NCBI RefSeq assembly: GCF_014138605.1
Contig: NZ_JACJHX010000004.1
Location: 62,001-126,000 of the forward strand
Source: Peribacillus huizhouensis
Lineage (GTDB): Bacteria; Bacillota; Bacilli; Bacillales; DSM-1321
Direction: 5' to 3'
DNA length: 64,000 nt
Shown piece by piece: positions 44,510 through 53,457 of this stretch. The position numbers were made by a program, and so were the translations under genes. The notes beneath the pieces are model-generated. The model was not told the DNA's origin, ran no database searches, and worked only from the letters and a program-made list of their open reading frames with translations. The stretch's first letter is position 1; every line of letters begins with the position of its first letter.

Positions 44510-45346
44510 TTATGCTTTTTTCTCTATTGTATCCCGCCAATGTAGCGACTTTGACTCTAAATTTTTTAATAAAGCATCCGTTATTTTTCCTAAAATAGCA
44601 AACAGGACGATACTTGAAATAATTAAATCTGGTGAGTAAATATTTTGTCCATATACTAGTAAATAGCCAATTCCTTTGCTTGCTCCCATTAATTCTGCTG
44701 CTACTACAAACATCCACCCAAGACCAAGTCCACTGCGAATTCCAACTAGAAATGATGGCAAGGATGCTGGCAGAATGATTTTTCGGATAAGCTGAAACGA
44801 ATTAAAATTATAGATTTTACCTATTTCAATTAATTTGCGATCCACTCCCTGGATCCCAGACACAATATTGAGATAGACCGGAAAGAACACACCGACTGCA
44901 ATCAAGACAACCTTCGATGACTCGCCAATCCCCATCCACAAAATGAATAAAGGAACCCAAGCTAGGGAAGGGATTGATCGAAAGGCTTGGATTAGTGGAT
45001 CAAATAAACTTTCAACTATTTTCATATAGCCCACAGCTGCTCCTAAAATAAGTGCAGCTGCCACCCCAATAATAAAACCAAGGAAAAGTCTATAAAGAGT
45101 AATCCCCATATGGCTCCACAATGTTCCTTCACCTGCCATATTGAGAATCATATAAAAAATAGATGTTGGCGCAGGCAGAAGATGCTGAGGAAAAACGCCA
45201 ATATTACTTAAATACTCCCAAATGATTATGAGCAAAACAGGTATTATACTGCCTAAAGCTACGGTCTTTACCGTTTGATTTAATTGGAACCCCTTTTTTG
45301 TTTTTACCGGAAGTCGGGATGAGACAGCGTTCGTTTTCCCACTCAT
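44510..45346 (-). CDS. ABC permease, SsuC/TauC type
   Basis: 278 residues, six hydrophobic segments after a short basic N terminus. The EAA-like loop is near IGKIYNFNSFQLIRKIILPA and the family's GLGLGWMFVVAAELMGASKGIGYLL segment is present, which is strongly conserved in SsuC/TauC/NrtB. It has 43 bases to the binding-protein gene and 12 bases to the ATPase gene. Confidence 0.93.
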   Translation of the reverse strand: MSGKTNAVSSRLPVKTKKGFQLNQTVKTVALGSIIPVLLIIIWEYLSNIGVFPQHLLPAPTSIFYMILNMAGEGTLWSHMGITLYRLFLGFIIGVAAALILGAAVGYMKIVESLFDPLIQAFRSIPSLAWVPLFILWMGIGESSKVVLIAVGVFFPVYLNIVSGIQGVDRKLIEIGKIYNFNSFQLIRKIILPASLPSFLVGIRSGLGLGWMFVVAAELMGASKGIGYLLVYGQNIYSPDLIISSIVLFAILGKITDALLKNLESKSLHWRDTIEKKA

Positions 45347-45389
45347 TCATAGTCTCCCTTTCAATAGTGGCTGTTTAAACAGTCACTTG

Positions 45390-46370
45390 TTATTTAATCA
45401 CTGCTTTTGCAAATTCATCATGAATCAATTCATCTACTAAGGAATCTGCATTTGCACTTTTTGGGATGATGTCACCCTTTTGCAAAATGCTACCAGCTGA
45501 AATCAATGCCTCTTTTTGCACATCTCCAGGAATTGGACTTGAAAAATCATTCCGTTCCATTTGCTTATTGGCTACATTAGAACTGATTTGCGCTTCACTT
45601 GCTAAGATTTCTGCCGCTTCTTCTGGGTTTTCAAGTACCCATTTTCTCGCTTTTTCATAAACTTCAATGACCTTTTCAACTTCTGCAGGATATTTCTTAG
45701 CAAAATCGCTTCTTACATTTAGCGTCCCATAAGTGTTGAATTCAGGATTCCGATAAAAGATTCTTGTATCAGCTTCCAATTCCAATTTAGCCATATGCGG
45801 ATCAAGGCCAGCCCATGCATCAACTTGGCCAGTTGTTAATGCAGTTCCTCCATCAGCATGCTGAAGGTTCACAATTTCCACATCGGTTGGAGCCAATCCT
45901 GCTTCATCAAGCGCTCGTAGCAGGAAGATGTAAGGATCAGTGCCAATCGTTGCTGCAATTTTTTTTCCCTTTAAATCTTTGACCGATTGAATCGAAGAAT
46001 CTTTCTTCGTTACAAGTGCTGTCCATTCAGGCTTGGAAAAAATATAAACAGACTCAATTGGTGCACCTTTGGATTTAGCTATTAAAGCTGCAGCCCCAGC
46101 CGTTGAGCCAAAATCTACACTACTGCTATTTAAAAATTCAAGAGCTTTGTTGCTGCCTTGGCTAAGTACAAATTCAACTTTAATTCCGTCTTTTTCAAAC
46201 GCTTCCTCAGCCCAGCCAAATTTCTTTAAAACAAGGCTTGTCGGGGAATAATATGCATAATCTAGGACAATTTTTTTAGGCTTTTCATCTTTAGCGGTCG
46301 TACTACTTGAACACCCTGCGACACCTATTAGTAAAAATAATGCTGTCAATAATCCGAACCATTTTTTCAT
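45390..46370 (-). CDS. Sulfonate/taurine-type ABC binding lipoprotein (SsuA/NMT1-like)
   Basis: 326 residues. The lipobox is GVAGC (about residue 20) followed by a Ser/Thr run. The NMT1/SsuA fold shows in LDYAYYSPTSLVLKKFGWAE, VDFGSTAGAAALIAKSKGAP, LKGKKIAATIGTDPYIFLL and VDAWAGLDPHMAKLE, which form the anion-binding cleft. The operon has no SsuD monooxygenase, so desulfonation must be done by enzymes elsewhere, for example the LLM oxygenases at 52-58 kb. A SAM-I riboswitch and its terminator precede it. Confidence 0.92.
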   Translation of the reverse strand: MKKWFGLLTALFLLIGVAGCSSSTTAKDEKPKKIVLDYAYYSPTSLVLKKFGWAEEAFEKDGIKVEFVLSQGSNKALEFLNSSSVDFGSTAGAAALIAKSKGAPIESVYIFSKPEWTALVTKKDSSIQSVKDLKGKKIAATIGTDPYIFLLRALDEAGLAPTDVEIVNLQHADGGTALTTGQVDAWAGLDPHMAKLELEADTRIFYRNPEFNTYGTLNVRSDFAKKYPAEVEKVIEVYEKARKWVLENPEEAAEILASEAQISSNVANKQMERNDFSSPIPGDVQKEALISAGSILQKGDIIPKSANADSLVDELIHDEFAKAVIK

Positions 46371-46603
46371 TGAACTTTACCCTCCCATTTGAACATACAA
46401 TTTTTAATTTTATCTTTCACAAGCAACCGTAAGTTGAGGTCTGAGTTGAAGTTTTTCCAAACGAATCAGCGTATCCTGAATCTTGTAGACGAACGACACC
46501 GCCAATGATAATTTGTATTTTCGATGACAGATTCGTTCTTTTAGCTAGATCGCACTATCTTAATTTGAAAGAGATGTAACAGCACCTCTTTTTTTCATGG
46601 AAT

Positions 46604-46642
46604 ACAAAAACCCCCCTCTAACATTAAAGATAGAAGGGGGGC
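46604..46642 (-). terminator. Terminator arm of the SAM riboswitch
   Basis: On the minus strand CCCCCCTTCTA and TAGAGGGGGG pair around a 10-nt loop, followed by TTTTTG. This is the SAM-bound off state. Confidence 0.88.
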
Positions 46643-46671
46643 GTGAATAAACAAATAAAACAATCGTCCAC

Positions 46672-46781
46672 CTTCTCATCTTCGGAATCGTCTTACTTCC
46701 TCTGAAATTGGCACCGGGCATTATTAATGCTGGTTGCCGAGGTTTCTTAGGGTCAGTCCCTCCACCTCTCTTGATAAGAAG
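46672..46781 (-). ncRNA. SAM-I riboswitch (S-box) controlling the SsuABC-like importer
   Basis: On the minus strand the core reads CTTATCAAGAGAGGTGGAGG, then GACTGACCCTAAGAAACC, then CTCGGCAACCAGC, then GGTGCCAATTTC, with P1 closed by CTTCTTATC and GATGAGAAG (nine pairs). All conserved S-box blocks are present. Binding of S-adenosylmethionine should favour the terminator at 46604, shutting the importer when sulfur is sufficient. Confidence 0.95.
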
Positions 46782-46809
46782 AAAATCAATATTTAATTCT
46801 TTAAAATTG

Positions 46810-46838
46810 ATAATACAGCCTTGAAAACATTCAGTCAA
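46810..46838 (-). promoter_or_regulatory. Sigma-A promoter of the SAM-riboswitch transcript
   Basis: TTGACT, 17 bases, TATTAT on the minus strand, about 30 bases before the riboswitch P1. Confidence 0.75.
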
Positions 46839-47153
46839 TACTTTTTCTGAAATTTTAGAATAATCGCATTTTTAATGACGAGTTTACCTACTTGTTCACT
46901 AGTCATTCTATCCCGAACAATTACATATGTAAACATCTGTTATCATGCAGCGCCGACTACAAATCGCCCGTTTCGTTCAATTATGTGATTCAATCACTTT
47001 CTTAATATACCTTCCTTCTGTAAATTCCGTAAAATCTCTCAATGCACAAAGTCTTTCTTGATTATTTTTCATAAATATCAGTGATTCTGTGCTATTGTTT
47101 CTTTCCGTTTAATTGTCTTATCAATCACTTGAAAAAGACAAAATTTTGCCAAC
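46839..47153. other. Intergenic stretch without gene
   Basis: About 300 AT-rich bases upstream of the riboswitch promoter. I see no ORF with a ribosome site and no further structured RNA. Confidence 0.4.
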
Positions 47154-47185
47154 AAAAAAATCAGAGCTGCAACTCTGATTTTTTG
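47154..47185. terminator. Bidirectional terminator downstream of the sigma/anti-sigma fusion
   Basis: AAAAAAATCAGAG and CTCTGATTTTTTG around CTGCAA. Confidence 0.85.
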
Positions 47186-47316
47186 ATTGGTAATAATCAT
47201 TATTTTAATATAAACTTTATTTACATTTTATCTCTTTATGCGTAGTTCTCCTCATTAATTAGGATTCGACATTGATTTACTTGTACCATCATACATGCTG
47301 AAAGTCCTCACAGTTG

Positions 47317-49374
47317 TTATTCCAAAGAAAACTTCACAATATCATCTACGTATTCCGTTTTGCTATATCCGTTCATAACCAACTTTTTAGAAGTCAAATT
47401 GTGATCATGAAGCCGAATATTATAGGTATTATGGAAATAACGAGGCTGCTCTATTTCATTATATGAATATGGGGATTGATTCAGATCGTATTCCATCCCG
47501 TTTTTATCAACGAGCACATCTTCAATTTCCATCTCCATAGAAAGAAATTGATTTTCATCCTCACTAACGATATCAAAATGAAGCACCTCATATGCTCGAT
47601 TCTTCATTTCACGATTGCTTATAACAATGTTGGTAGACTGTTCATCTTCTTGCTTGTCTAAAATGATTGTACTGCCAGCGTAATTAAAAGTTTGCGGAAA
47701 TTCTTGAATTTCATCCAATTTGATTGTTTGATTTTCATTCAATGATAGGTAAACAGATTTAAACTGAACACTCACTTCTTTTGGTTTTTCTCCTAATAAA
47801 GGGTCAAATCTAATCTGAAAAGTATCCCAATTCATACTATGCTCTGAAAAAATTAAAGTGCTGCCATAGATATTCGCTTTCACTTTTTGATTGTTCACTT
47901 CTAGATCGTTGAAATTAATACTTTCTATCCGCTTTTCCGGCTGTTCATTATTCACACTTACCTGAAGAAGCGTAGCTGTTGGAGCCATGATTAGTTTATC
48001 AAATCGAACCGGAATTCCCTCTATTTCTATTTCCTTATTCAATGCATATTCGGTGGAAGGCTGTTTTGTTACAGGTATCTCGAAGTCCCATTCCCCACTT
48101 TTATTTTCTATATTCATATAATCCCAAGAAGTGTTTTGCTTTGATGAATCACGAATCAATTTCTTAAGATTTGTAATTTTAAGTTTGATTGTCCCGCTAT
48201 CCCCCTTCAGCGGTTGTAGACTCATCTTCCCTAGATACACGTTTTTCTCTTTTCTATTAATATCTGATTCTAGTTCAGGTGGATAGTAAATTGGAAATGT
48301 ATCATAGTGCATGATTTCATAATCATTTTCCACATCAACCCCATCACCTAAATTTAACATATATTGATTGTCTGCATTTTTATCTTCTATTTCGTAAAAA
48401 ACAAGCGTCTGCAACTCATCGGCAATGACACTCTTAATCTTCACTTTCACCCCTTCGCTTTCTGCTACCAAGTTCAGCCTTTGGCCATTCCCCTGTTGTA
48501 GAAAAGTACGCAATTGCGGATCTTCCTCTGTTAACAAATAATAGAGATAAGGAATCACTCCTGTAAAAAAGCCGATTCCCATCACTAACACGCATACACT
48601 CGCCAAAGTGAGCCCCTTTCGCTGCCGCTTCTTTCTCTTCTGTTTTCTATGCTTTTCTTGTTCTTGTAGCCTTTCTTTGACATTCTCCATGAAACTATCT
48701 GGAATATGTAACTCAACCCTTTCAGTTAGATTTAACATAGTTAACCGGGCATCTTGAAAGGTAGCTAGATCCTCCTGACATTGTTGACAATGATAAATAT
48801 GTACTTCGAAATCAATCTTTTTCGATCGCTCCATAGCTCTTTCTATATAATTTAGGTAATCCTTGCGATAATCCATACAACCATGAAAGCTTGTTTCAGA
48901 ATACATTCCATTTCTAAGTGACTGGATTCCAGAAGACAAAAGCTCGTTCACCTTTTCCGCTGAAACTTGGAGGAGATATGCCTCATCCTCTTTAGAAAAT
49001 CCTTGTACATATGTAAGTACCATCGCTTCTTTCTCGTCCTGTTGCAATGGATTAAGTGCTGTAAATAGTCCTTGATGTGACTCACTTTCCTCCAAACCTT
49101 GCAAACTTCCATCACCTGAAAGCTCTCGGCAAATATGTATAAAAATAGATGTAACCCATATTTCGAATGGTATGTTACTTTTAAATCGAGGCCATTCCTT
49201 TTGAATTTTTAAAATCGACCGGTAAAAAAGTTCCTCCATTTGCTGCTGATTTCTGAGATAGCACCAACCAAGTGTATAAAACGATTGTTGATGTTGATCG
49301 AACCAATCGAAGATGGATTTTCCACCATTTTCGCTAATTGTAGTAGTAATCGGATCTATATTTACTGGAATCAT
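47317..49374 (-). CDS. Sigma-factor-like domain fused to a membrane anti-sigma/DUF4179-like protein
   Basis: About 685 residues. Residues 1-165 resemble an ECF sigma factor: region 2-like WCYLRNQQQMEELFYRSILK and region 4-like DEKEAMVLTYVQGFSKEDEA then AEKVNELLSSGIQSLR. Next comes a zinc-binding anti-sigma-like motif (VHIYHCQQCQEDL, the H...CxxC pattern), then a basic stretch and one membrane segment (GLTLASVCVLVMGIGFFTGV, about 265-290). The remaining roughly 390 residues are extracellular beta-rich DUF4179/DUF5643-like sequence. The first ATG with a ribosome site is 49374 (GGGGG nine bases before). These functions are normally encoded by two genes. Region 2 is weak, so it may no longer bind core polymerase. 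Confidence 0.8.
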   Translation of the reverse strand: MIPVNIDPITTTISENGGKSIFDWFDQHQQSFYTLGWCYLRNQQQMEELFYRSILKIQKEWPRFKSNIPFEIWVTSIFIHICRELSGDGSLQGLEESESHQGLFTALNPLQQDEKEAMVLTYVQGFSKEDEAYLLQVSAEKVNELLSSGIQSLRNGMYSETSFHGCMDYRKDYLNYIERAMERSKKIDFEVHIYHCQQCQEDLATFQDARLTMLNLTERVELHIPDSFMENVKERLQEQEKHRKQKRKKRQRKGLTLASVCVLVMGIGFFTGVIPYLYYLLTEEDPQLRTFLQQGNGQRLNLVAESEGVKVKIKSVIADELQTLVFYEIEDKNADNQYMLNLGDGVDVENDYEIMHYDTFPIYYPPELESDINRKEKNVYLGKMSLQPLKGDSGTIKLKITNLKKLIRDSSKQNTSWDYMNIENKSGEWDFEIPVTKQPSTEYALNKEIEIEGIPVRFDKLIMAPTATLLQVSVNNEQPEKRIESINFNDLEVNNQKVKANIYGSTLIFSEHSMNWDTFQIRFDPLLGEKPKEVSVQFKSVYLSLNENQTIKLDEIQEFPQTFNYAGSTIILDKQEDEQSTNIVISNREMKNRAYEVLHFDIVSEDENQFLSMEMEIEDVLVDKNGMEYDLNQSPYSYNEIEQPRYFHNTYNIRLHDHNLTSKKLVMNGYSKTEYVDDIVKFSLE

Positions 49375-50053
49375 ATACGTGTTCCCCCTTTTTCGCGACT
49401 TCACTGTCACTCCCCGATATTTCTTGTTTCACATAATAGATACACAACTAGTACTATAAAAAAAGAGAGCAATCCGCTCCCTCCATCTTCATAATACTAA
49501 TTGTTCACAGCGCCTACTACAATTTGTTAATCTCTAGCACTTCAAATCATTCAACGGACTATTAAAATCATTAAAGGAAATCTAATACTTCATCCAAACC
49601 TTCTTTATAGCGATTACTCAAAAATATAGGCTTCCTTCTAAAATGCCGGAATAAATCTTTCTTTATTTCCTGTTTTCCTCAGATGTTAAAGTGTCGGAAA
49701 AACTTCTAACGATTTGTGTTTTTTCTAGTAATGATAATCCCTTAAGCAAATTCCACATTTCTTCAATCAATTCTCTTTAATTAACTAAGAACAAACTTAT
49801 ATGTTCATCATACTTAATCACTTGGACGTATTATGTACTTTTTAAAAATATTATTTAAAAATTTTATTCTAAGTACTTTTTCCTATTATTCCATAAAATT
49901 TATCGAAGTTATGTCGAAAAATATCGAAATGAGTAAAAATTAGGCATAGAGACTTAAGATAAAGCCCTGGTCCTAACCGAAGTTTAGTAGAATTCATCGA
50001 CAGCTTCTAGATAGCAATTTCCTTGATGATTTTATGGTTTCATTTAAACACAT

Positions 50054-50081
50054 AAAAAGCTCAGTCGGTAAACTGAGCTTT
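50054..50081. terminator. Perfect hairpin in the 49.4-50.6 kb gap
   Basis: AAAGCTCAGT and ACTGAGCTTT enclose CGGTAA. The T-run is on the minus strand (TTTTTATG). No gene clearly ends here. Confidence 0.65.
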
Positions 50082-50574
50082 GAAATAATTGATTACTATA
50101 ATATTGTTGTGATATGCACTACGCATGTGTAGAGTTCTGTGATAGGATAATTTACGAATTATAAATGGTACAAAGGGGTATCCCCCAACAAACATGAAAA
50201 CGAAGATAAAATTTGGCTCTTCTTTTTCCATGCTCGTCAGGTGTTTCCCTCATTGCCTATTAATTATTTATTTAATATTCCAATATATAGATAATGCCTA
50301 TAACATTATTTTTCCCAAGGAATGATTTTTTCAATTTCTTGATTATTCGAGTATTTATTCATTTTAACGAGATTACCTACTAATTTTTAGCCATTACTTC
50401 CATAGGCTTCCTCAATCTCATTCCATTGGTACTGAGGATTGAAGTTAACGGATGCATTCGTATTCGTTTACTTATAGATGTGCAGAAAATTATAGAGGCT
50501 GCCTATCGAATTCATCAATCAGCACTGATACAAGATGAAAAATTTGTTCGCTAAGTATTCCTAATATTATATAG

Positions 50575-50616
50575 AAAGAGCATGACTCTGCTTTTTTCAT
50601 AGTCATGCTTCTTTTC
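50575..50616. terminator. Terminator next to the GNAT gene
   Basis: GCATGACT and AGTCATGC with an extended AAAGA/TCTTT stem. It ends the GNAT transcript on the minus strand and may also act on the plus strand (CTTTTCTTTG). Confidence 0.7.
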
Positions 50617-50640
50617 TTTGATACTACTGTTTTTCTTCTA

Positions 50641-51150
50641 TTATAAGTCCAACCGATAGCATTTCACTTGAATATCATGATTTTGGAATTCCTTCGTATG
50701 ATCTCGTTTAAAACCAAACCACTCGTATAATCTAATCGCTTTTGGCATTTTGTCACTCGTATGTAAATACAATTGGCTTGCGCCTTTAATCTTTGCATAG
50801 CTGACACTGGCTCTAATCAATTCCTGTGCAACACCTCGGCCTCTTGCCTCAGGATGAACACCTAGTAAACGAATAATCGGTGAAAAAATCAGCAGTTCAG
50901 GTTTTTGATAAGCATCTTCTGATGACAAAAACAGCTGTAATGATCCTAGAACTTCCTGACCACTCTTTGCAACCAATATCTTATCAACATTGGGATTATC
51001 TATTGATGCTACAATACTTTCTCGATAATCTTTCCAGACTTGTGGATCTGTATAATCTGGTTCATACTGTTCATAACTCTCTACCAATACACGGCGAACA
51101 GTTTCTTTATCTTCCTCTTTTAGCTCCTCTATGACGATTTGTTTTAGCAT
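50641..51150 (-). CDS. GNAT-family N-acetyltransferase
   Basis: 169 residues. The acetyl-CoA-binding motif A is visible as LLGVHPEARGRGVAQELI (R/Q-x-x-G-x-G/A pattern, about 95-112) and motif B as ASQLYLHTSDKMPKAIRLYEWFGF. The N-terminal half supplies the acceptor site (VRRVLVESYEQYEPDYTD). AGGAGGG precedes the ATG. Cytoplasmic. The acceptor is unknown, and neighbours give no clue. Confidence 0.92.
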   Translation of the reverse strand: MLKQIVIEELKEEDKETVRRVLVESYEQYEPDYTDPQVWKDYRESIVASIDNPNVDKILVAKSGQEVLGSLQLFLSSEDAYQKPELLIFSPIIRLLGVHPEARGRGVAQELIRASVSYAKIKGASQLYLHTSDKMPKAIRLYEWFGFKRDHTKEFQNHDIQVKCYRLDL

Positions 51151-51233
51151 ATAATCCCTCCTTACAACTTACATTGCCTACTTAAGCTAGTACTCAAATA
51201 TTTGTTTTTTTAATGTTTTCTTCATCAGGGTCA

Positions 51234-51415
51234 TCAATATTCATTAATTCTTTCCCATTCTCATAAACTCCTAAAGTTTCCTTATCACGCATAAATTTGT
51301 AATCCTCCTATGAATCCAAAAGTCCGTTTACAACCTGTAAAGATTTTGATGCAATTTGATAACGTTTGGCATAAAATAGGTGCTCTTTAATTGCACTAAG
51401 AGTTTGATGAAAAAT
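51234..51415 (-). pseudogene. Small broken or overlapping reading frames
   Basis: On the minus strand a start-less frame reads FHQTLSAIKEHLFYAKRYQI then ASKSLQVVNGLLDS and stops at 51308. Eighteen bases later AGGAGG leads into MRDKETLGVYENGKELMKY, which also stops early; a two-base shift would extend it as NIDDPDEEN. Both look protein-like but short. I read them as remnants of one or two small genes, not identified. Confidence 0.3.
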
Positions 51416-51452
51416 AAAATCTCCTTTTTGTTTTTTACAAAGAGGAGATTTT
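51416..51452. terminator. Hairpin downstream of the FbpA-like gene
   Basis: AAAATCTCCT and AGGAGATTTT around a 17-nt loop. On the minus strand it follows the FbpA-like gene by about 90 bases. Confidence 0.65.
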
Positions 51453-51539
51453 GATCCATTAAACATTAATACTTACACTGAGGAACAGGTCAAAGGAAAA
51501 TCAGTAAATTCAGAAGTGCCTCCCCCAAGAACTTTGGGG

Positions 51540-51752
51540 CTAACACTTGGAATTTTTGTGAATCCATTTTATTGAGCTATATTCGCCATGAGGATGGCTA
51601 TCTAATTGAAATTTCCTAAATTCATTTTCCAGCTCCGTTAATGATAACTCGAATAGATGTTTATCATCTTCCTTAATAACCTTAAAAGCAACCAATTGGT
51701 CTATTAATCTTTGACGTTTTTCTTCCACAGCCCTTCTAAGTATATCCCCCAT
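51540..51752 (-). CDS. Small protein, Fur-regulated basic protein A (FbpA)-like
   Basis: 70 residues. The N-terminal MGDILRRAVEEKRQRLIDQL helix followed by a KHLFELSLTELENEFRKF helix matches the short FbpA family, thought to act with the FsrA small RNA in the iron-sparing response. The tail after residue 52 is longer than usual. GAGGAGTG precedes the ATG. I did not find a convincing Fur box by eye upstream, so iron control is only expected from the family. Confidence 0.6.
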   Translation of the reverse strand: MGDILRRAVEEKRQRLIDQLVAFKVIKEDDKHLFELSLTELENEFRKFQLDSHPHGEYSSIKWIHKNSKC

Positions 51753-51839
51753 TCATATCACTCCTCATATTTTTTAGATTTGATTCTTCCCATAGGAATC
51801 CAACAAAAATAACAAATAGAAAATATAGAGAATGATGGT

Positions 51840-51881
51840 TGAAAAAGCGACGCTCACAATATTGTAGTAATCGCTTTTTAC
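51840..51881 (-). terminator. Terminator of the SAM-controlled met operon
   Basis: AAAAAGCGA and TCGCTTTTT form the arms on the minus strand, just after the YezD-like stop codon. Confidence 0.7.
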
Positions 51882-51887
51882 TGACAG

Positions 51888-52058
51888 CTAGTTACCATTG
51901 GGTGCAACCTTTTTTTGAATGGGAAAACGTTTTTTTTGTGTAATATCGACTTGCGTTATGTCTCCATCATGAACCGTTATGTTCACACTGCCATACTCCA
52001 TTTGATTTAAGGTTGATAAAATATACCGAATTTTCTCTTCATCTATACGTTCCTTCAT
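51888..52058 (-). CDS. YezD-like small protein (DUF2292)
   Basis: 56 residues. The pattern YILSTLNQMEYGSVNITVHDG then ITQVDITQKKRFP is that of YezD/DUF2292 proteins, which occur next to sulfur-assimilation genes in Firmicutes. AAGGAGG lies 13 bases before the ATG. It is the last gene of the second SAM-riboswitch operon, 47 bases after the NtaA-type monooxygenase gene, and is followed by a terminator. Function unknown; context says sulfur metabolism. Confidence 0.85.
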   Translation of the reverse strand: MKERIDEEKIRYILSTLNQMEYGSVNITVHDGDITQVDITQKKRFPIQKKVAPNGN

Positions 52059-52105
52059 AATAAATCATCCTCCTTAGAAACTAAATTTCGTTTTACCCTT
52101 ACTTT

Positions 52106-53446
52106 CTAAATTGTTTTTTCACGAATAAAACGATTTTCTGGTTTCTTCAAACCTAGGTGATCCCGAAGAGTTTCCCCTTCATATTCAACTCGGAATAAAT
52201 CTCTCTCTTGCAAAATAGGTACAACATGCTTAGCAAAATCCTCTAAATCCCTAGACAGAAGTGGAAATTGAATCATAAATCCGTCTGCCGCTTTCTCAAC
52301 AAACCATTTCTCAATCTCATCTGCTACCTGAGTAGGTGTTCCTACAAATCCATCCTTTCTTGCTGCTCCAAAAAACCTTGTATATAAATCTCCTACCTTT
52401 AAATCCTCTTTATCAATGATTTCTTTCATTTCATTAAAATTACTTTGGATGCTATTGACTTCTGGAAACACTACTTCTTTAGCAGGTGTATTTAAAGAAT
52501 ACTTTGAGAAATCTACATTCCCCATATAACCAGAAACAAATTTCAACCCTTCATAGGGATCTATCAGACTCAAAAGTTCGTTATATTTTTGTGCTGCAAT
52601 TTCTTCCGTTTCTCCGATAATGGGAGAAATTCCATGAAGGATCTGAAGCTCATCTTCATTTCTTCCAAAATCTCTTAACTGAGACTTTAACTTTTTGTAG
52701 TAGCGTTTCGATTCTTCAATATTATCCCAATGAGTAAATACCACTTCAGCCGTTCGTGCAGCTAATCGTTGTCCTGGAATAGATGCACCGGCTTGAATAA
52801 TAACTGGCTGGCCCTGTTTTGAGCGAGCTATATTCAATGGACCTTTTACAGAGAAATACTTCCCTTTATAATGTTGCTCATGAACTTTATTAGGATTATA
52901 GAATTGTCCTGATTCTTTGTTATAGATAAATGCATCATCTTCCCATGAATCCCATAATCCTTTAACAACATCGATGAATTCTTCTGCTCTTTCATAACGA
53001 AGATCATGATCCCAATGCTTCTCTCGACTAAAATTCAAGGCTGTCTCTCCGGTGGCATCAGATGTTGTTACGAGATTCCATCCCACACGTCCTTCGCTAA
53101 TATGGTCAACAGAAGCAAATTGGCGAGCAAGAACATATGGTTCGCTGTATGTGGTAGAGGATGTTGCGCCAACGCCAATTTTTTCTGTCACCGAAGCAAT
53201 CGCTGTAATATATACGATCGGATCAAACCGGTTAAGAATTTGTGGATGTGATTCATGATTAATCGCTAAACTATCAGGCATAAATACCAGATCGAATTTT
53301 GCCTTTTCTGCTATTTTGGAAAGTTTTTGCAACTCTTTTATTTCAATACTAGCTTTTGGATTTGCAAGAGGGTGACGCCAGGAGGAGACATGCATCCCAG
53401 AACCAATGGTATAAAGTGCTAATTTTATTTGCCTCTTTTGAGTCAT
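52106..53446 (-). CDS. Flavin-dependent monooxygenase, NtaA/SnaA/DszA family
   Basis: About 446 residues, a bacterial luciferase-like TIM barrel. KLALYTIGSGMHVSSWRHP at the N terminus, FDLVFMPDSLAINHES, TYSEPYVLARQFASVDHISE then GRVGWNLVTTSD, and QPVIIQAGASIPGQRLAA are hallmarks of the NtaA/SnaA/DszA branch, which needs FMNH2 from a separate reductase. ATG 53446 is seven bases after AAGGAG. In this SAM-controlled Met-type transporter operon it probably oxidises the imported sulfur compound to release sulfite or a thiol. Confidence 0.93.
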   Translation of the reverse strand: MTQKRQIKLALYTIGSGMHVSSWRHPLANPKASIEIKELQKLSKIAEKAKFDLVFMPDSLAINHESHPQILNRFDPIVYITAIASVTEKIGVGATSSTTYSEPYVLARQFASVDHISEGRVGWNLVTTSDATGETALNFSREKHWDHDLRYERAEEFIDVVKGLWDSWEDDAFIYNKESGQFYNPNKVHEQHYKGKYFSVKGPLNIARSKQGQPVIIQAGASIPGQRLAARTAEVVFTHWDNIEESKRYYKKLKSQLRDFGRNEDELQILHGISPIIGETEEIAAQKYNELLSLIDPYEGLKFVSGYMGNVDFSKYSLNTPAKEVVFPEVNSIQSNFNEMKEIIDKEDLKVGDLYTRFFGAARKDGFVGTPTQVADEIEKWFVEKAADGFMIQFPLLSRDLEDFAKHVVPILQERDLFRVEYEGETLRDHLGLKKPENRFIREKTI

Positions 53447-53457
53447 AACCATTCTCC

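Larger units (their letters stand above)
49411..50640. other. Long intergenic region with hairpins and no clear gene
   Basis: About 1.2 kb of AT-rich DNA. No frame has both a ribosome site and family likeness. A start-less run near 50470-50555 (VQKIIEAAYRIHQSALIQDE) looks protein-like but cannot be assigned. Two terminator hairpins lie inside, listed separately, so at least one short unrecognised transcript may exist. Confidence 0.4.

Noticed and set aside
46560-46838. 92-codon minus-strand ORF
   Set aside because: It lies entirely over the SAM-I riboswitch, its terminator and its promoter; the RNA explains the sequence.
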